This document shows positions 48,971 through 58,031 of a DNA stretch of 64,000 bases, piece after piece. Position numbers and translations under genes: made by a program. Position 1 is the first letter of the stretch. Every line of letters begins with the position of its first letter. Under the pieces are notes generated by a model, which was not told the origin of the DNA, did not search any database, and saw only the letters and a list, made by a program, of their open reading frames with translations. The stretch lies in assembly GCA_019233755.1 (NCBI GenBank), contig JAFAMD010000011.1, positions 62,001 through 126,000 of the forward strand, read 5' to 3'. The DNA comes from Acidobacteriaceae bacterium (GTDB lineage Bacteria; Acidobacteriota; Terriglobia; Bryobacterales; Bryobacteraceae).

Positions 48971-51900
48971 CTAGAAAGTAAAGCGGAGTTGCATGTCGAT
49001 CCGGCGCTGGTTGCTGGCGGTTGCTTCCGCGCCGTAGCCTCCCGTGATTCCGGTGGACTCCATAAAGTAGGGAGACGTAAGCGCTCCATTCGGCGTGTTG
49101 AGGTTCTCGTGATTGAGAATATTGCGCACGTTGATAGAGAAGATCAGGTTGTATCTGTGCTCCGACGTCTCGACCGGTCCGCTCCTGAAGCCGCCTCCAC
49201 CGTGTCCACCACCGTAGCCTCCGCCGCCACCGGATCGTGCGCCTCCACTGGGGCCGGAGAACTTCGTGGTGCCGAATCCCCACGTTTTGCTGACCCGCAC
49301 ATTGAGGCCAACGTAACCGGGGCCGATTGCCGCATTCCGTTCAATAATGTTGGAGCTGCCTGGCACCGGAACGAGGGGAACAGGGTTGAGATAACCGAAA
49401 GGCGTATTGTACGCGGTCGTGAAGTTCACCACACTGGGACGGGCCGTCGAATCGGGTTGCCCTTGCAGGTAAAGATCCGTTCCCGTGGTGACGTTATACG
49501 GAATCCCGCTGTGCGCTACTAAGAACGGTGACAAACGGAAGCCATGCGGTCCGGCCAAAGATCCGCCGAAGAAGAAGTTCTGCTCGATACTGAGCGCAGC
49601 ACGGCCCCAATCAGCCGCAAAATCATAGGGGTCGGCCGGCATAGCTGCCACACCGTCCGTGTTGCTATGCGCATTGTTCCAGGAATAGCGCGTGAACAGA
49701 GTCAGCCATTTCCCTACCTGCGAGTTCACGCCGGCTATAACTTGCGTCTGCTTGAATATCCCGTCAGATTCAAAGTTGTAGATATCGCCGATATTGCCAT
49801 ACGGGCGGGGCCCGCTCACTCCTCCCGGCGCTCCTGGCGGGAGTTTGCCGGGAATTGGGTAGGGTGCGTTGATGTCAACAGTCTGCAATTCATGAGTTCC
49901 GCGCGAGTTCACGAAATTCAGTGTGAACGTAGTGTGAGCGAAGAGTTGCCGTTCGAGCGAAACGGCCGTCTGCATCAATCGCGGCGCCTGCAGCGCGCCG
50001 TCAATCTGATAATGCTGTGGCACGTTGGTGGTTACGGCCTGGAGATCGGCAATCGGAATGGGCGTCGAGAAGGCAGCATCGATCGGCGGCAGTGCCGGGT
50101 TGTTCAGGTTGTTTAGCGTGTATGCGACCTGATTATTCGTATTGAGTCCGTAACGCTCCGCCGTCAGGACATTGGTGACGGCAAAACGGTCATAGAAGAT
50201 TCCCCATCCTCCGCGAATCACGGTCTTGGGGCGGCTGTTTGAGCCCCTGCTGTCAGGCGACCACGCGAAGCTGAATCTCGGAGCCCAGGCGATGGGACTG
50301 GGAATGTTCGTTTGTGCCTCGAGCCGCAAACCGAAACTCAGTGTCAGATTCGGCTTCACTCGCCAGTCGTCCTGAACAAACGGGCCGAAATCGAACTGCG
50401 TGAGCCCAACGTAAGGGGTGCCGGTGTTGACCGTGTATTTCGAAGGCCCGTAGCCCTCGGCAGCGATTTGCCCGCTGCTTTTCCCCATGGCGAAGAGTTG
50501 CTCGGTGTACAGATATTGCTGGATCGAGGAGAGTTCTACGAACGCGCCCTTTGCCGTAACTAGGGGCGTCAGGTCGGGCTGAAGCTGCGGAAGATAGGGA
50601 AACTGGCCGCCCAGAAAAGAGTACTGGCCATTGAACGTTTTAGGACTGGAATCGTACAGCGCAGTTGCTCTCACACGAATACCGGCCTTAATCGAATGCG
50701 CGCCGTACGTGAGTGATGTGTAATTTTGCAACTCCCAATAGTTCTCCAGATCGTAGCTGCTCGGATACCCCGGTGCGCTATACCCGGAACCGCCCGACAC
50801 GAACGATTGCGCAACGTCGAGTGTGGGGCTGGTTGTCTGGCTCTTCGTGGTCTCGTATGCTCTCTCGAACTCGAAATGCGTCTCGTTAACCGCATGCGGA
50901 CTCAACACGGCGGTCTCGACTACCTGTGCTGTCTGCTCATTAGTGGATTGAGTGTACCCGCTGCTCGGCAGGGTTATGTTTCCGACCGTGGTGGTTGGTA
51001 GGTTGAAGGCACCGACTCCCGTAAGGATATGGTCGTTTTCAAGATACGCATACCGCAAGCTGAGGGTGTTATTCGCTCCAAGCTGATAGTCGAGGCGCGG
51101 GCTCACCGTCGTTCGCCTTTGTGGAGTCGCGTGGTAGATCTGGTAGGGCACCGAGGTCAGAAAATTTTCTGCGGGAATGGTTGCGTTCACGATGCCGTTA
51201 TCGTCAATCTGCCGCCGCTCGACATCCAGAAAGAAGCTGGCGTGCTTGTTCACCGGTCCGCTGAAATTGCCGCCGAAGAGTTGCGTCCGGAAGGGTGGAT
51301 CATCGAAGCCGGGTGTCACCAGGAACGGGTTGCGTGAATTCCAGATGCCGTCACTGATGTCGTAGTACGCCTGACCATGGAACTTATCCGTTCCCGGCTT
51401 TGTGAAGATCTGGATGCGGCCGAAACCCATCTTGTCGAACTCGGCTGAAAACGGATTGGAATTGATGCGGATCTCACGAATGGATTCTTTGGGTGGAAGG
51501 CGGCCACCGGTGAAGCCATCAATGTAAATTTGATTGCCCCCAGGACCTGCCGCGGGTCCGGCGAGGGCTTCAAGGTCGGCCTGCAAATCATCCGGATCAT
51601 CCGGCAGAGCATCAAGATCTTCCTGCTTGAGCACGAGGGCGGTCTGGTTATTCGCAGCCTCGGTGCTGACCGTGTTTGTACTCGTATCGGTGACAGTTAC
51701 TTCCTGGCGCTGAGTTTGCACAGTCATTTTGAGATTGGCGGTAGCCGCTTGGCCCGCCGCGACCGTTGCCGCCGTAATGCCTTCCTGTTGAAGCCCCGAA
51801 TAAGTCGCCGATACCGTGTACGTTCCGGGAGCAACGCCGCGGAACGTGTAGGCGCCGTCGGCGCCGGTTGTCGTCGTCTGCACTGTGCCCTGCGCATCCG

Positions 51901-52096
51901 CCAGCGTTACCATCGCGCCGGGAATGATGCCCCCGGTGTTGTCTTTCACCGTGCCTTGCACGATGCCGGTAGAACGCGTTGCGCGGTGAGCCGGCGCTTG
52001 TGCGGCCGGTGCGGTTTGTGCCGCTGCGCCTTGGGCGGGAAACAAGCACAACAGCCCAAGCCAGGCGGCGAATACACTCGTAGTGTTTAAAGCCAT
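48971..52096 (-). CDS. TonB-dependent receptor with N-terminal carboxypeptidase-regulatory domain
   Basis: This 1041-residue outer-membrane protein of the acidobacterial Oar/TonB-receptor type has a signal peptide ending about AQGAAAQ. A carboxypeptidase-regulatory-like (transthyretin-like) domain lies at about 42-125 (GTVKDNTGGIIPGAMVTL, FRGVAPGTYTVSATYSGL). A plug region follows (DPDDLQADLEALAGPA, with YIDGFTGGRLPP), then a 22-strand-type barrel ending in a C-terminal Phe (QLRFTF). A very glycine-rich stretch of about 25 residues near residue 965 probably sits in an extracellular loop. No classical TonB box was found. Uptake of oligosaccharides or peptides is likely but unproven. The DUF5666 gene lies 52 bases upstream on the same strand. 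Confidence 0.88.
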   Translation of the reverse strand: MALNTTSVFAAWLGLLCLFPAQGAAAQTAPAAQAPAHRATRSTGIVQGTVKDNTGGIIPGAMVTLADAQGTVQTTTTGADGAYTFRGVAPGTYTVSATYSGLQQEGITAATVAAGQAATANLKMTVQTQRQEVTVTDTSTNTVSTEAANNQTALVLKQEDLDALPDDPDDLQADLEALAGPAAGPGGNQIYIDGFTGGRLPPKESIREIRINSNPFSAEFDKMGFGRIQIFTKPGTDKFHGQAYYDISDGIWNSRNPFLVTPGFDDPPFRTQLFGGNFSGPVNKHASFFLDVERRQIDDNGIVNATIPAENFLTSVPYQIYHATPQRRTTVSPRLDYQLGANNTLSLRYAYLENDHILTGVGAFNLPTTTVGNITLPSSGYTQSTNEQTAQVVETAVLSPHAVNETHFEFERAYETTKSQTTSPTLDVAQSFVSGGSGYSAPGYPSSYDLENYWELQNYTSLTYGAHSIKAGIRVRATALYDSSPKTFNGQYSFLGGQFPYLPQLQPDLTPLVTAKGAFVELSSIQQYLYTEQLFAMGKSSGQIAAEGYGPSKYTVNTGTPYVGLTQFDFGPFVQDDWRVKPNLTLSFGLRLEAQTNIPSPIAWAPRFSFAWSPDSRGSNSRPKTVIRGGWGIFYDRFAVTNVLTAERYGLNTNNQVAYTLNNLNNPALPPIDAAFSTPIPIADLQAVTTNVPQHYQIDGALQAPRLMQTAVSLERQLFAHTTFTLNFVNSRGTHELQTVDINAPYPIPGKLPPGAPGGVSGPRPYGNIGDIYNFESDGIFKQTQVIAGVNSQVGKWLTLFTRYSWNNAHSNTDGVAAMPADPYDFAADWGRAALSIEQNFFFGGSLAGPHGFRLSPFLVAHSGIPYNVTTGTDLYLQGQPDSTARPSVVNFTTAYNTPFGYLNPVPLVPVPGSSNIIERNAAIGPGYVGLNVRVSKTWGFGTTKFSGPSGGARSGGGGGYGGGHGGGGFRSGPVETSEHRYNLIFSINVRNILNHENLNTPNGALTSPYFMESTGITGGYGAEATASNQRRIDMQLRFTF

Positions 52097-52148
52097 TTAA
52101 CCTCTGAAAGCAACTCGATTCTTTGAAAACGAACTGGCCGGCCTGCGC

Positions 52149-53378
52149 CTACTGCGGCACAGCCATTTCGCCCAGACCCCAGTCACCGCCGAGCGACTGC
52201 CCGCCTTGCCGGGTTGGAGCGGACTGCAGGATCGGCTCGACGCCGGCGATGATGTTTGTAGCTAACAGGCGTGAGTCATCCGCTCCCGTAGCGGCCCCCG
52301 CCACCACAACTTCGTCTCCTGGTTTCAGATCCGAGAGATTTATTTTGGGCAGATGCTCAATCATCTGAGAGACGTCGCCATTTCCCCTGGCGTGCATGCC
52401 CATCCCGGGTCCGGCGGCAGAGGCTGGTTGGCCCTGCTCCCCGCTCCCGCGCTGCCATGAACTATTGGGTGATTCACCGGAGTTGGCCGCGGCCTCCCCC
52501 TGTCTGCCGCTATTAGGAGGAGCGCCCGCACCGCTTCTGAAATTCGGGTTGAGTCGCCGCGCCAGCGTCATCGCCATCATCGGCGGCAGCTTGCGGATGG
52601 CGCTTTCATCGTTCAATAGGATCTGCACCGGCTGCTTGGTGGCAAGATTCTTGATCGTAATCTGCTTGCCGTCAGGCGCTATGGAGAGAATGGTGCCCGT
52701 GAGCGTTCGGAATGCTCCCGAGTACAGCTTCTCCGCAGTGATCGTAGAACCATCTGCGTTCTTTTCCCCGATGATCCGGACCTGGTCGTGAGGCTGGATC
52801 TGGGCGAGGCTGGAGGGGGCTGGTGTACCAGGCGTTTCCGCCGTATACCTGGTAAACTCAGTCGCTTTTGACGTTTCGACCGTGACAGGCTGACGGCCTT
52901 CCGGAGTGCGAACTGTGATCGTAAGTTTGCCGGTGGATGGATCAATGGAATCTACTATCCCTGCCGTGCTGTTGCGCCATGCCTCCGCTTGCGCCTGGTG
53001 AGCGGCCTGAAGCTCGCGCGCCGACATCAGCACGACGCTTCTCGCCGCGATCGCATTAGGATCGTCCTCCGGCTTTGAACCGCGTACGTCGACGCGGTCC
53101 CCAACTGCCAGATCGTCGGCCGTTATGCGGGTGGCGCTCTTCAGATCCTTCGCGCCGGGCGCAACCTTAATTAAGGTTTTTGTGTTCGCGAGTTGAACCG
53201 TATCCTGCGCGCCGGTCTTATCCTCCCTCACCGTGATGGTATGCGCCGTGGTGTCGACGGCCGTAATCGTGCCGATTACGTGCTCGCTCGGTTTAGCGGT
53301 TGCTGTCGGCGTCTCCTGTCCGGAGGCGGTTCCAATAAGTAAGATGGCGGCAAGCAGAACCGCAGAAGACTTCGGCAT
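52149..53378 (-). CDS. Secreted DUF5666 repeat protein
   Basis: This 409-residue exported protein has a signal peptide (SAVLLAAILLIGTASGQ). It carries three OB/SH3-like beta repeats of the DUF5666 type at about 35-103, 137-220 and 224-270, each with a GTI..VD...TIT pattern (GTITAVDTTAHTITVRED, AGIVDSIDPSTGKLTITV, GTILSIAPDGKQITIKN). Residues about 295-345 are low-complexity (Gly, Ser, Asn, Gln rich), followed by LKPGDEVVVAGAATG. It may bind metals or polymers at the cell surface; function is unknown. It is upstream of the TonB receptor on the same strand. Confidence 0.8.
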   Translation of the reverse strand: MPKSSAVLLAAILLIGTASGQETPTATAKPSEHVIGTITAVDTTAHTITVREDKTGAQDTVQLANTKTLIKVAPGAKDLKSATRITADDLAVGDRVDVRGSKPEDDPNAIAARSVVLMSARELQAAHQAQAEAWRNSTAGIVDSIDPSTGKLTITVRTPEGRQPVTVETSKATEFTRYTAETPGTPAPSSLAQIQPHDQVRIIGEKNADGSTITAEKLYSGAFRTLTGTILSIAPDGKQITIKNLATKQPVQILLNDESAIRKLPPMMAMTLARRLNPNFRSGAGAPPNSGRQGEAAANSGESPNSSWQRGSGEQGQPASAAGPGMGMHARGNGDVSQMIEHLPKINLSDLKPGDEVVVAGAATGADDSRLLATNIIAGVEPILQSAPTRQGGQSLGGDWGLGEMAVPQ

Positions 53379-53417
53379 AGGCTTCGTATGTGTTTGAGCG
53401 CGTTATGCGCCCGTTAG

Positions 53418-53447
53418 TTATTAGAAGAGGGCGCAAGGGCTTGTAAA
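53418..53447 (-). promoter_or_regulatory. Candidate promoter of the DUF5666/TonB unit
   Basis: On the minus strand TTTACA (53447-53442) and TAATAA (53423-53418) are 18 bases apart, about 40 bases upstream of the ATG at 53378. Both hexamers deviate from consensus, so this is a tentative call. Confidence 0.3.
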
Positions 53448-53513
53448 GAGGTTACGCGGTTTGTTGGATTCGCGTTCACGAAAAGCACGCGCCTGCCGAT
53501 AGCTCTCAGCGGA

Positions 53514-53561
53514 AAAAAATTGGGCGCATGTGACTTCTCCAGATCACATGCGCCCAAAAAG
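53514..53561. terminator. Bidirectional intrinsic terminator
   Basis: TGGGCGCATGTGA (53521-53533) and TCACATGCGCCCA (53544-53556) form a perfect 13-bp stem with a 10-base loop. An A-tract precedes it and an A-run follows it on the plus strand, so both strands read into T-rich tails. On the minus strand it lies 30 bases past the dksA-like stop and ends that transcript. Confidence 0.9.
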
Positions 53562-53586
53562 CAATTTTGGAAGACGGAATCGCGGC

Positions 53587-53970
53587 CTAAGCTGCGTTGA
53601 CAAGTATCTCTTCGAACAACTCGTTGCCTTCTTCCTGATTGCGGTCCGCCTGCTCCTGACACTGTATGCAGAATGGCGCCCACGGCACCGCGGCCAGGCG
53701 TTTCGGGCTGATCTCCTCTTCGCAATGCAGACAGGTTCCGAATGAGCCGTCCTCAATGCGGCGAAGAGCCGAGCGCACGTTGCGGAGCAAATTCGATTCA
53801 CGGTCGAGGTTGCGAATTGCGAGCTCGCGTTCGGCCGCATGCTGCACCTCGTCTAACGCGTCTGCACTCTTCTCGATGGTGATTGCATCGCGATTGCGAA
53901 CGATTCGTTCCAACTCGTCCTGTTTGTTCTCCAGGATCTTTTTGAATTTGCTGAGTTCGGTCTTCGTCAT
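53587..53970 (-). CDS. DksA/TraR-family C4 zinc-finger protein
   Basis: This 127-residue protein has an N-terminal coiled coil (ELSKFKKILENKQDELERIV) and a C4 zinc finger (CLHCEEEISPKRLAAVPWAPFCIQCQ). This is the DksA/TraR fold that inserts into the RNA polymerase secondary channel. Acidic residues near the coiled-coil tip (DALDEV) are consistent with the family. Whether it acts as DksA with ppGpp is unknown; short DksA-like proteins often form several paralogues per genome. An AAGGAG site lies 7 bases upstream of the ATG, and the strong hairpin downstream is its terminator. It is probably monocistronic. Confidence 0.92.
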   Translation of the reverse strand: MTKTELSKFKKILENKQDELERIVRNRDAITIEKSADALDEVQHAAERELAIRNLDRESNLLRNVRSALRRIEDGSFGTCLHCEEEISPKRLAAVPWAPFCIQCQEQADRNQEEGNELFEEILVNAA

Positions 53971-54604
53971 TTCTGTTCTCCTTATTACGACTAGCTTTGC
54001 CCACTCAAAAAATTCGAAGCAGCCAAGTATGTCCGATTAGACGTAGGCGTTTTCAAAAAGGTTCAACAACGGTAGCGACCTTTCCCTGACAACGGCAGCA
54101 TGAAAGTTTCTGGCACCGTACGCAGGGGAGTTAGGCTGAAGAAGATGCCTGGCGAGTTTGCTCTGATAGACCGAGTACCTGCTGCCGGGCGCTTCCACTC
54201 CGATAAGCCGACGCTTTTCGGATCTCCGAATCATACCACAACCCTTTAGCAATTCAAGAGCCAACTTTTCTGGCTCGAACTTTGGCTCAAACTTGGAACG
54301 GTTGCCGGCTGATCTGCTACGTTCCCCAATCAAGCTTCTGTGCCTCCTCCCCGGCCGGTCGACTGCCTCTCAACGCCTTTTGTTGCAATGAGTTTGTTTG
54401 TGAAACGTTATCGTGTTTTGGTGCTTTTTGCAATCCCCGGGAAGAGGCAAATCCGCCGGACGATCGTGTTTCTTCCGGTGTCATCGGGACATCTCGAAGT
54501 GTTTACGTGTAATCTCGTTCGCAAACTTCTCAAGCGCATTGAAAGAAGGTAAGACTAGGGCGTGTAAAGTCTGGACTACCAGGCGTAAACTGCGTATTTT
54601 CGTC
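53971..54604. other. 634-bp intergenic region without a recognised gene
   Basis: The stretch between the dksA-like start and the molybdopterin oxidoreductase stop looks AT-richer than its surroundings. It holds only unconvincing open frames: a 98-codon minus-strand frame at 54037-54333 (LALELLKGCGMIRRSEKRRL) and a 70-codon plus-strand frame at 54340-54552. Neither has a recognisable domain or a good ribosome-binding site. The dksA-like promoter must lie at its left end. A decayed gene or horizontally acquired remnant is possible. Confidence 0.5.
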
Positions 54605-56713
54605 TCAGAGCTGTCGGCTGTCTGCCGAAATATCGTCTTTTTCGGCAGTTGCCCGAACCTGCACGAGGCAACTGTAAAAAGCCGGTCCGCCCCCGATGTC
54701 TGTCAACCGGTCGGCCGTGAGCTGATTTATTCCAAGCTGTTGCGGCGAAAGCTTATTCCATCGAACGCTGCGGGCGCGCAAAGTCCCCGGCTTAACGTCG
54801 CGGCTGATTTCAGCCTGGAAAAAGCACCTTCCGCGATCATTCCATGCTTCAACAATCGTCCCGTCTGTGATCGCTCTTGGCCCGGCATCATCCGGATGAA
54901 TAGCAAGCCGTGCTGTCTGCCCGTCGACATCTGTCCGATGGCCGAACGTCGAATTCATGCTGTCGTCGTTTTTTCCTGAGACAAGCTCCAACGGAAAGCG
55001 CGCGACGAGCGATGCGTCACCGAACCGCGATTCAATCGGAGGGGTGTAGCCGAGGGTTTCCGCTCCGAATTCGAACTTGCCGCTCGCGGTACGGAAGCCC
55101 CCGTCCGCAAATGGACGAAACGGTTCATTTCCGGACGGATCTCCGGAAGAGAGTGTCAGCCGGATCGATCGCTCGGCATCCAGCCGCTCCAGCGTGATCC
55201 CACGGAGAAATGGAGAATCGGTGGCCAGCAGCGCCCGAATCATGTCATCTTCCGTATCGTCAAAGCAGGGGTCCGTAAATCCCAGCCGTCTGGCGACCAG
55301 CCGGAACACTTCGACGTTCGTTCTTGCCTCACCGTGCGGAGGCAGCGCCGGACGCGCAAGCTGCAGGAAGTAATGGCCGTATGCAAGGTAAAGGTCGGTG
55401 TGCTCAAGAAACGTTGTCGCGGGAAGGACAATGTCGGCGTAATCGGCTGTGTCGGTTTGGAACTGCTCCAGCGCGACAGTAAAGAGGTCGGCTCGCCGCA
55501 GTCCTCGAAGTACCCGGCCTTGATCGGGTGCAATGGCGGCCGGATTGGAATTGTAAACGACAATCGCCTTCACTGGCGGATCCTGTAATTCGGTTAGTGC
55601 ATGGCCGAGCCGCGACATGTTTACTATGCGCGCCGGCCGTCCCAGCGAAGACTGGAGCTGCAGATCGGGCCGTTCGAGCGCGTTCCGGTCGAATTCGAAT
55701 GCGCCGGAGGTTGTGAGCTGCAATCCACCGCTGGCGTGACGCCACGATCCCGTGATCACCGGCAATGCGGCAATCGCCCTGACCGCGGCGCCGCCCCGCT
55801 CGCTGCGCTGAACACCGTAGTTCAGCCGGATCGCTGCCGGCTGGTTGAGGGCATAGTCTCTTGCAAGCGCCTCGATGTCCTCCGCTGGGATGCCCGTAAG
55901 AGTGGCAGTCACAGCCGGTGGATAAGCGCACGCCAGTTGCGCGAACTCCGCAAAACCGTGTGAGTGCTTACCGATGTAGTCTGCGTCGTGCCATTGCTCG
56001 CGCAGGATTACATGAATCAGCCCCAGCGCAAGTGCGAGATCAGAACCCGGGTTAATCGCGAAGTGTTTGTCTGCCGCCTTACCGGTTCGATTCTTCACCG
56101 GGTCAATAACGTAGAACTTGGCGCCCCTGCGCCGCGCCTCCACGATAAACGGCCAAAGGTGCACGTTTGTGCCGAGGACGTTTGCGCCCCAGGCGATGAT
56201 CAATCGCGAATGCGCAAACTGTTCGGTTTCGGTTGCGAGCTTGATGCCCTGCGAGAGCATCAGAGCCGCTCCCCCCGTCGCCGAGCAGATAGTACGATCC
56301 AGCCGTGAGGCGCCCAGCCGGTGAAAGAAGCGGCGGTCCATTCCGGATCCGTTGAGCAAGCCCATGGTGCCGGCATAGCTATAAGGCAGAATCGCCTCCG
56401 GGCCATCCTTTTGAGCAATTGACTCCAATCGGCCGGCGATCTCGTCCAGCGCCGAGTCCCAACTTACGCGCTCGAACCGGCCTTCCCCTTTTTCCCCGAT
56501 CCGGCGAAGCGGGTGCAGCAAACGGTCCGGGTGGTACTGCCGTTCCAGGTACCTGGCGACTTTACCGCACAGGAACCCGCGCGTGATGGGATGATCCCGA
56601 TCGCCGCTCAGCTTGCTTGCTCTCCCTGACGAATCGATCTGCACAACCAGCGAGCAGGTATCGGGGCAATCCAGGGCGCAGACGGATTTTCGAGTCTCGG
56701 ACACTATCCTCAA
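54605..56713 (-). CDS. Molybdopterin-dependent oxidoreductase (formate dehydrogenase-like)
   Basis: This 702-residue DMSO-reductase-superfamily enzyme has a 4Fe-4S site at the N-terminus (SVCALDCPDTCSLVV with the fourth Cys in GFLCGKVARYLERQYHPDRL). Molybdopterin-binding domains follow (WGANVLGTNVHLWPFIVEARRRG, YADIVLPATTFLEHTDLY) and a C-terminal MoCo-binding domain with SMNSTFGHRTDVDGQTARLAIHP. The N-terminal CxxDCPDTC form fits cytoplasmic assimilatory or formate dehydrogenase-like members; there is no Tat signal and no electron-transfer partner next to it. The active-site ligand (Cys, SeCys or other) is not clear. Substrate unknown. Confidence 0.87.
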   Translation of the reverse strand: MRIVSETRKSVCALDCPDTCSLVVQIDSSGRASKLSGDRDHPITRGFLCGKVARYLERQYHPDRLLHPLRRIGEKGEGRFERVSWDSALDEIAGRLESIAQKDGPEAILPYSYAGTMGLLNGSGMDRRFFHRLGASRLDRTICSATGGAALMLSQGIKLATETEQFAHSRLIIAWGANVLGTNVHLWPFIVEARRRGAKFYVIDPVKNRTGKAADKHFAINPGSDLALALGLIHVILREQWHDADYIGKHSHGFAEFAQLACAYPPAVTATLTGIPAEDIEALARDYALNQPAAIRLNYGVQRSERGGAAVRAIAALPVITGSWRHASGGLQLTTSGAFEFDRNALERPDLQLQSSLGRPARIVNMSRLGHALTELQDPPVKAIVVYNSNPAAIAPDQGRVLRGLRRADLFTVALEQFQTDTADYADIVLPATTFLEHTDLYLAYGHYFLQLARPALPPHGEARTNVEVFRLVARRLGFTDPCFDDTEDDMIRALLATDSPFLRGITLERLDAERSIRLTLSSGDPSGNEPFRPFADGGFRTASGKFEFGAETLGYTPPIESRFGDASLVARFPLELVSGKNDDSMNSTFGHRTDVDGQTARLAIHPDDAGPRAITDGTIVEAWNDRGRCFFQAEISRDVKPGTLRARSVRWNKLSPQQLGINQLTADRLTDIGGGPAFYSCLVQVRATAEKDDISADSRQL

Positions 56714-56738
56714 TTGTCGCTGCTAACGGCTTCAGCCA

Positions 56739-57518
56739 TCAGATGGAAATCTGGCCTCTGAGGAACAGCGCTGCATATCCCGCCATCGCCACCCGGTCGC
56801 CAAGCAGCTCGCAGAAAAGTTCGCCGCCGCGTGCGGAAATTTGCCGCGCGCGTAGTTTTGTTTTGCCGAGCCGTTTCGCCCAATAAGGAACTAACGTGCA
56901 GTGAGCGGAACCGGTTACCGGATCTTCCGGGACGCCTTTTGCGGGCGCGAAAAAGCGCGAGACGAAATCGCAGTCATCGCCGGGTGCTGTCACAATGGTG
57001 GCAAACCGGTCGATGTTGATCAACTCGCGCATGTCCGGTTTGAGGGCCTTTACGTCTGCTGCGGAAGCGTAAACGACGAGATAGTCGCGCGCGGCGAGCA
57101 CTTCCGATGGATTTCCTCCCAAAGCCGGCAGCAGCGCGCGATGCGGCTCTATAGGTGCAGGTGGCCGCGAGGGGAAGTTCATTACCAGACGCTCGCCATC
57201 GCGGCTGACCGCCAGCTCTCCCGATTTCGTCTGGAATCTCACGGTGTCTTCGTTATGCCCCAACTCGTGAAACACCACGTATGCGGAGGCGAGTGTTGCA
57301 TGCCCGCACAAATCGACCTCGCAGGCCGGGGTGAACCAACGCAAATGGAACCGATCGCCATCCGGCACGAAGAATGCCGTTTCTGAGAGGTTATTCTCTA
57401 CGGCTATGGATTGCATGGTCGCATCCGGGAGCCAGGCCTCGAGGGGGCAAATGGCAGCGGGGTTGCCGGCGAACACTGCACTCGAAAAGGCGTCGACTTG
57501 AAAAATGGGAATGTTCAT
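56739..57518 (-). CDS. PhzF-family isomerase-like protein
   Basis: This 259-residue protein has the two-domain diaminopimelate-epimerase fold of PhzF. Signatures are FQVDAFSSAVFAGNPAAICPL, the catalytic-Glu segment NNLSETAFFV, HLRWFTPACEVDLCGHATLASA and the second glycine motif GVPEDPVTGSAHCTLVPYW. Family members are isomerases; phenazine synthesis is not implied because no phz genes are nearby. It is 25 bases upstream of the molybdopterin oxidoreductase on the same strand and could be cotranscribed with it. Length matches the family. Confidence 0.93.
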   Translation of the reverse strand: MNIPIFQVDAFSSAVFAGNPAAICPLEAWLPDATMQSIAVENNLSETAFFVPDGDRFHLRWFTPACEVDLCGHATLASAYVVFHELGHNEDTVRFQTKSGELAVSRDGERLVMNFPSRPPAPIEPHRALLPALGGNPSEVLAARDYLVVYASAADVKALKPDMRELINIDRFATIVTAPGDDCDFVSRFFAPAKGVPEDPVTGSAHCTLVPYWAKRLGKTKLRARQISARGGELFCELLGDRVAMAGYAALFLRGQISI

Positions 57519-57576
57519 AGGCGATGCGAGGTGCCAGTCGTCTGCTTGCGACGCGCGCGTTGACGAAGAGAAGAAC

Positions 57577-57843
57577 CTAGTTTACCTGTACCCGGTGTTT
57601 TTCTTTCAACACCAGCTCGTCGAAGATCGCCAGCACTTTCTTGCGATAGGTGTACATGCGGCGCAGCGAGTCGCGGAAGTCTTCCTCGTACCGCTGCGGT
57701 TGCAACCACTTATGCAAAAGTGGACGTGGCACGTCAATATCCCGGCGCAGGTCCTCTGCCGAGTGTCCCCGCAAAAAGAGACCGTAAAAAATGGCTGCTT
57801 CGCGCTGCGGGGCGAGAGGATCGAGATCTTCGCGGCCAATCAT
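57577..57843 (-). CDS. Small hypothetical protein, possibly a helix-turn-helix
   Basis: This 88-residue basic protein (REDLDPLAPQREAAIFYGLF, then DVPRPLLHKWLQPQRYEEDF and RRMYTYRKKVLAIFDELVLK) is predicted entirely helical. The central stretch RGHSAEDLRRDIDVPRPLLHKW has the spacing of a small DNA-binding helix-turn-helix. I have an impression that similar short proteins are conserved in acidobacteria, but I cannot name a family. Coding potential is good. The upstream gap holds a hairpin (57881-57907). It precedes the PhzF gene by 58 bases. Confidence 0.65.
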   Translation of the reverse strand: MIGREDLDPLAPQREAAIFYGLFLRGHSAEDLRRDIDVPRPLLHKWLQPQRYEEDFRDSLRRMYTYRKKVLAIFDELVLKEKHRVQVN

Positions 57844-57880
57844 ACTGCGTTCTGCTAAGTCCGTATCGTACTACCAAATC

Positions 57881-57907
57881 GAGGACTTTGAAAGCTCCTA
57901 AGTCCTC
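57881..57907. promoter_or_regulatory. 8-bp inverted repeat upstream of the small hypothetical gene
   Basis: GAGGACTT (57881-57888) and AAGTCCTC (57900-57907) are perfect inverted repeats with an 11-base loop. The repeat lies 37 bases before the ATG of the minus-strand small gene. It could be an operator or a leader hairpin; no T-run is present, so it is not a standard terminator. Confidence 0.4.
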
Positions 57908-58011
57908 AGTCTAACAACGCTGTCAAGCCCTTGACGAGCATCATCCAACGTGCACTCCGGCCTCCAAAACCGGACACACCAAACCCATCGGCAAGCACCT
58001 CTTTACCTTCA

Positions 58012-58031
58012 GGCTGGTTCCGGAACCGGCC
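58012..58031. promoter_or_regulatory. Near-perfect 20-bp palindrome before the FHA operon
   Basis: The core GGTTCCGGAACC (58016-58027) is a perfect 12-bp palindrome. The extension GGCTGGTTCCGGAACCGGCC has one mismatched pair. Its position about 200 bases upstream of the FHA start is compatible with a dimeric regulator site, but no motif was recognised. Confidence 0.35.

Noticed and set aside
54037..54333. 98-codon minus-strand frame in the intergenic gap
   Set aside because: No domain, no clear ribosome-binding site, non-ATG start; kept only as a note on the gap.
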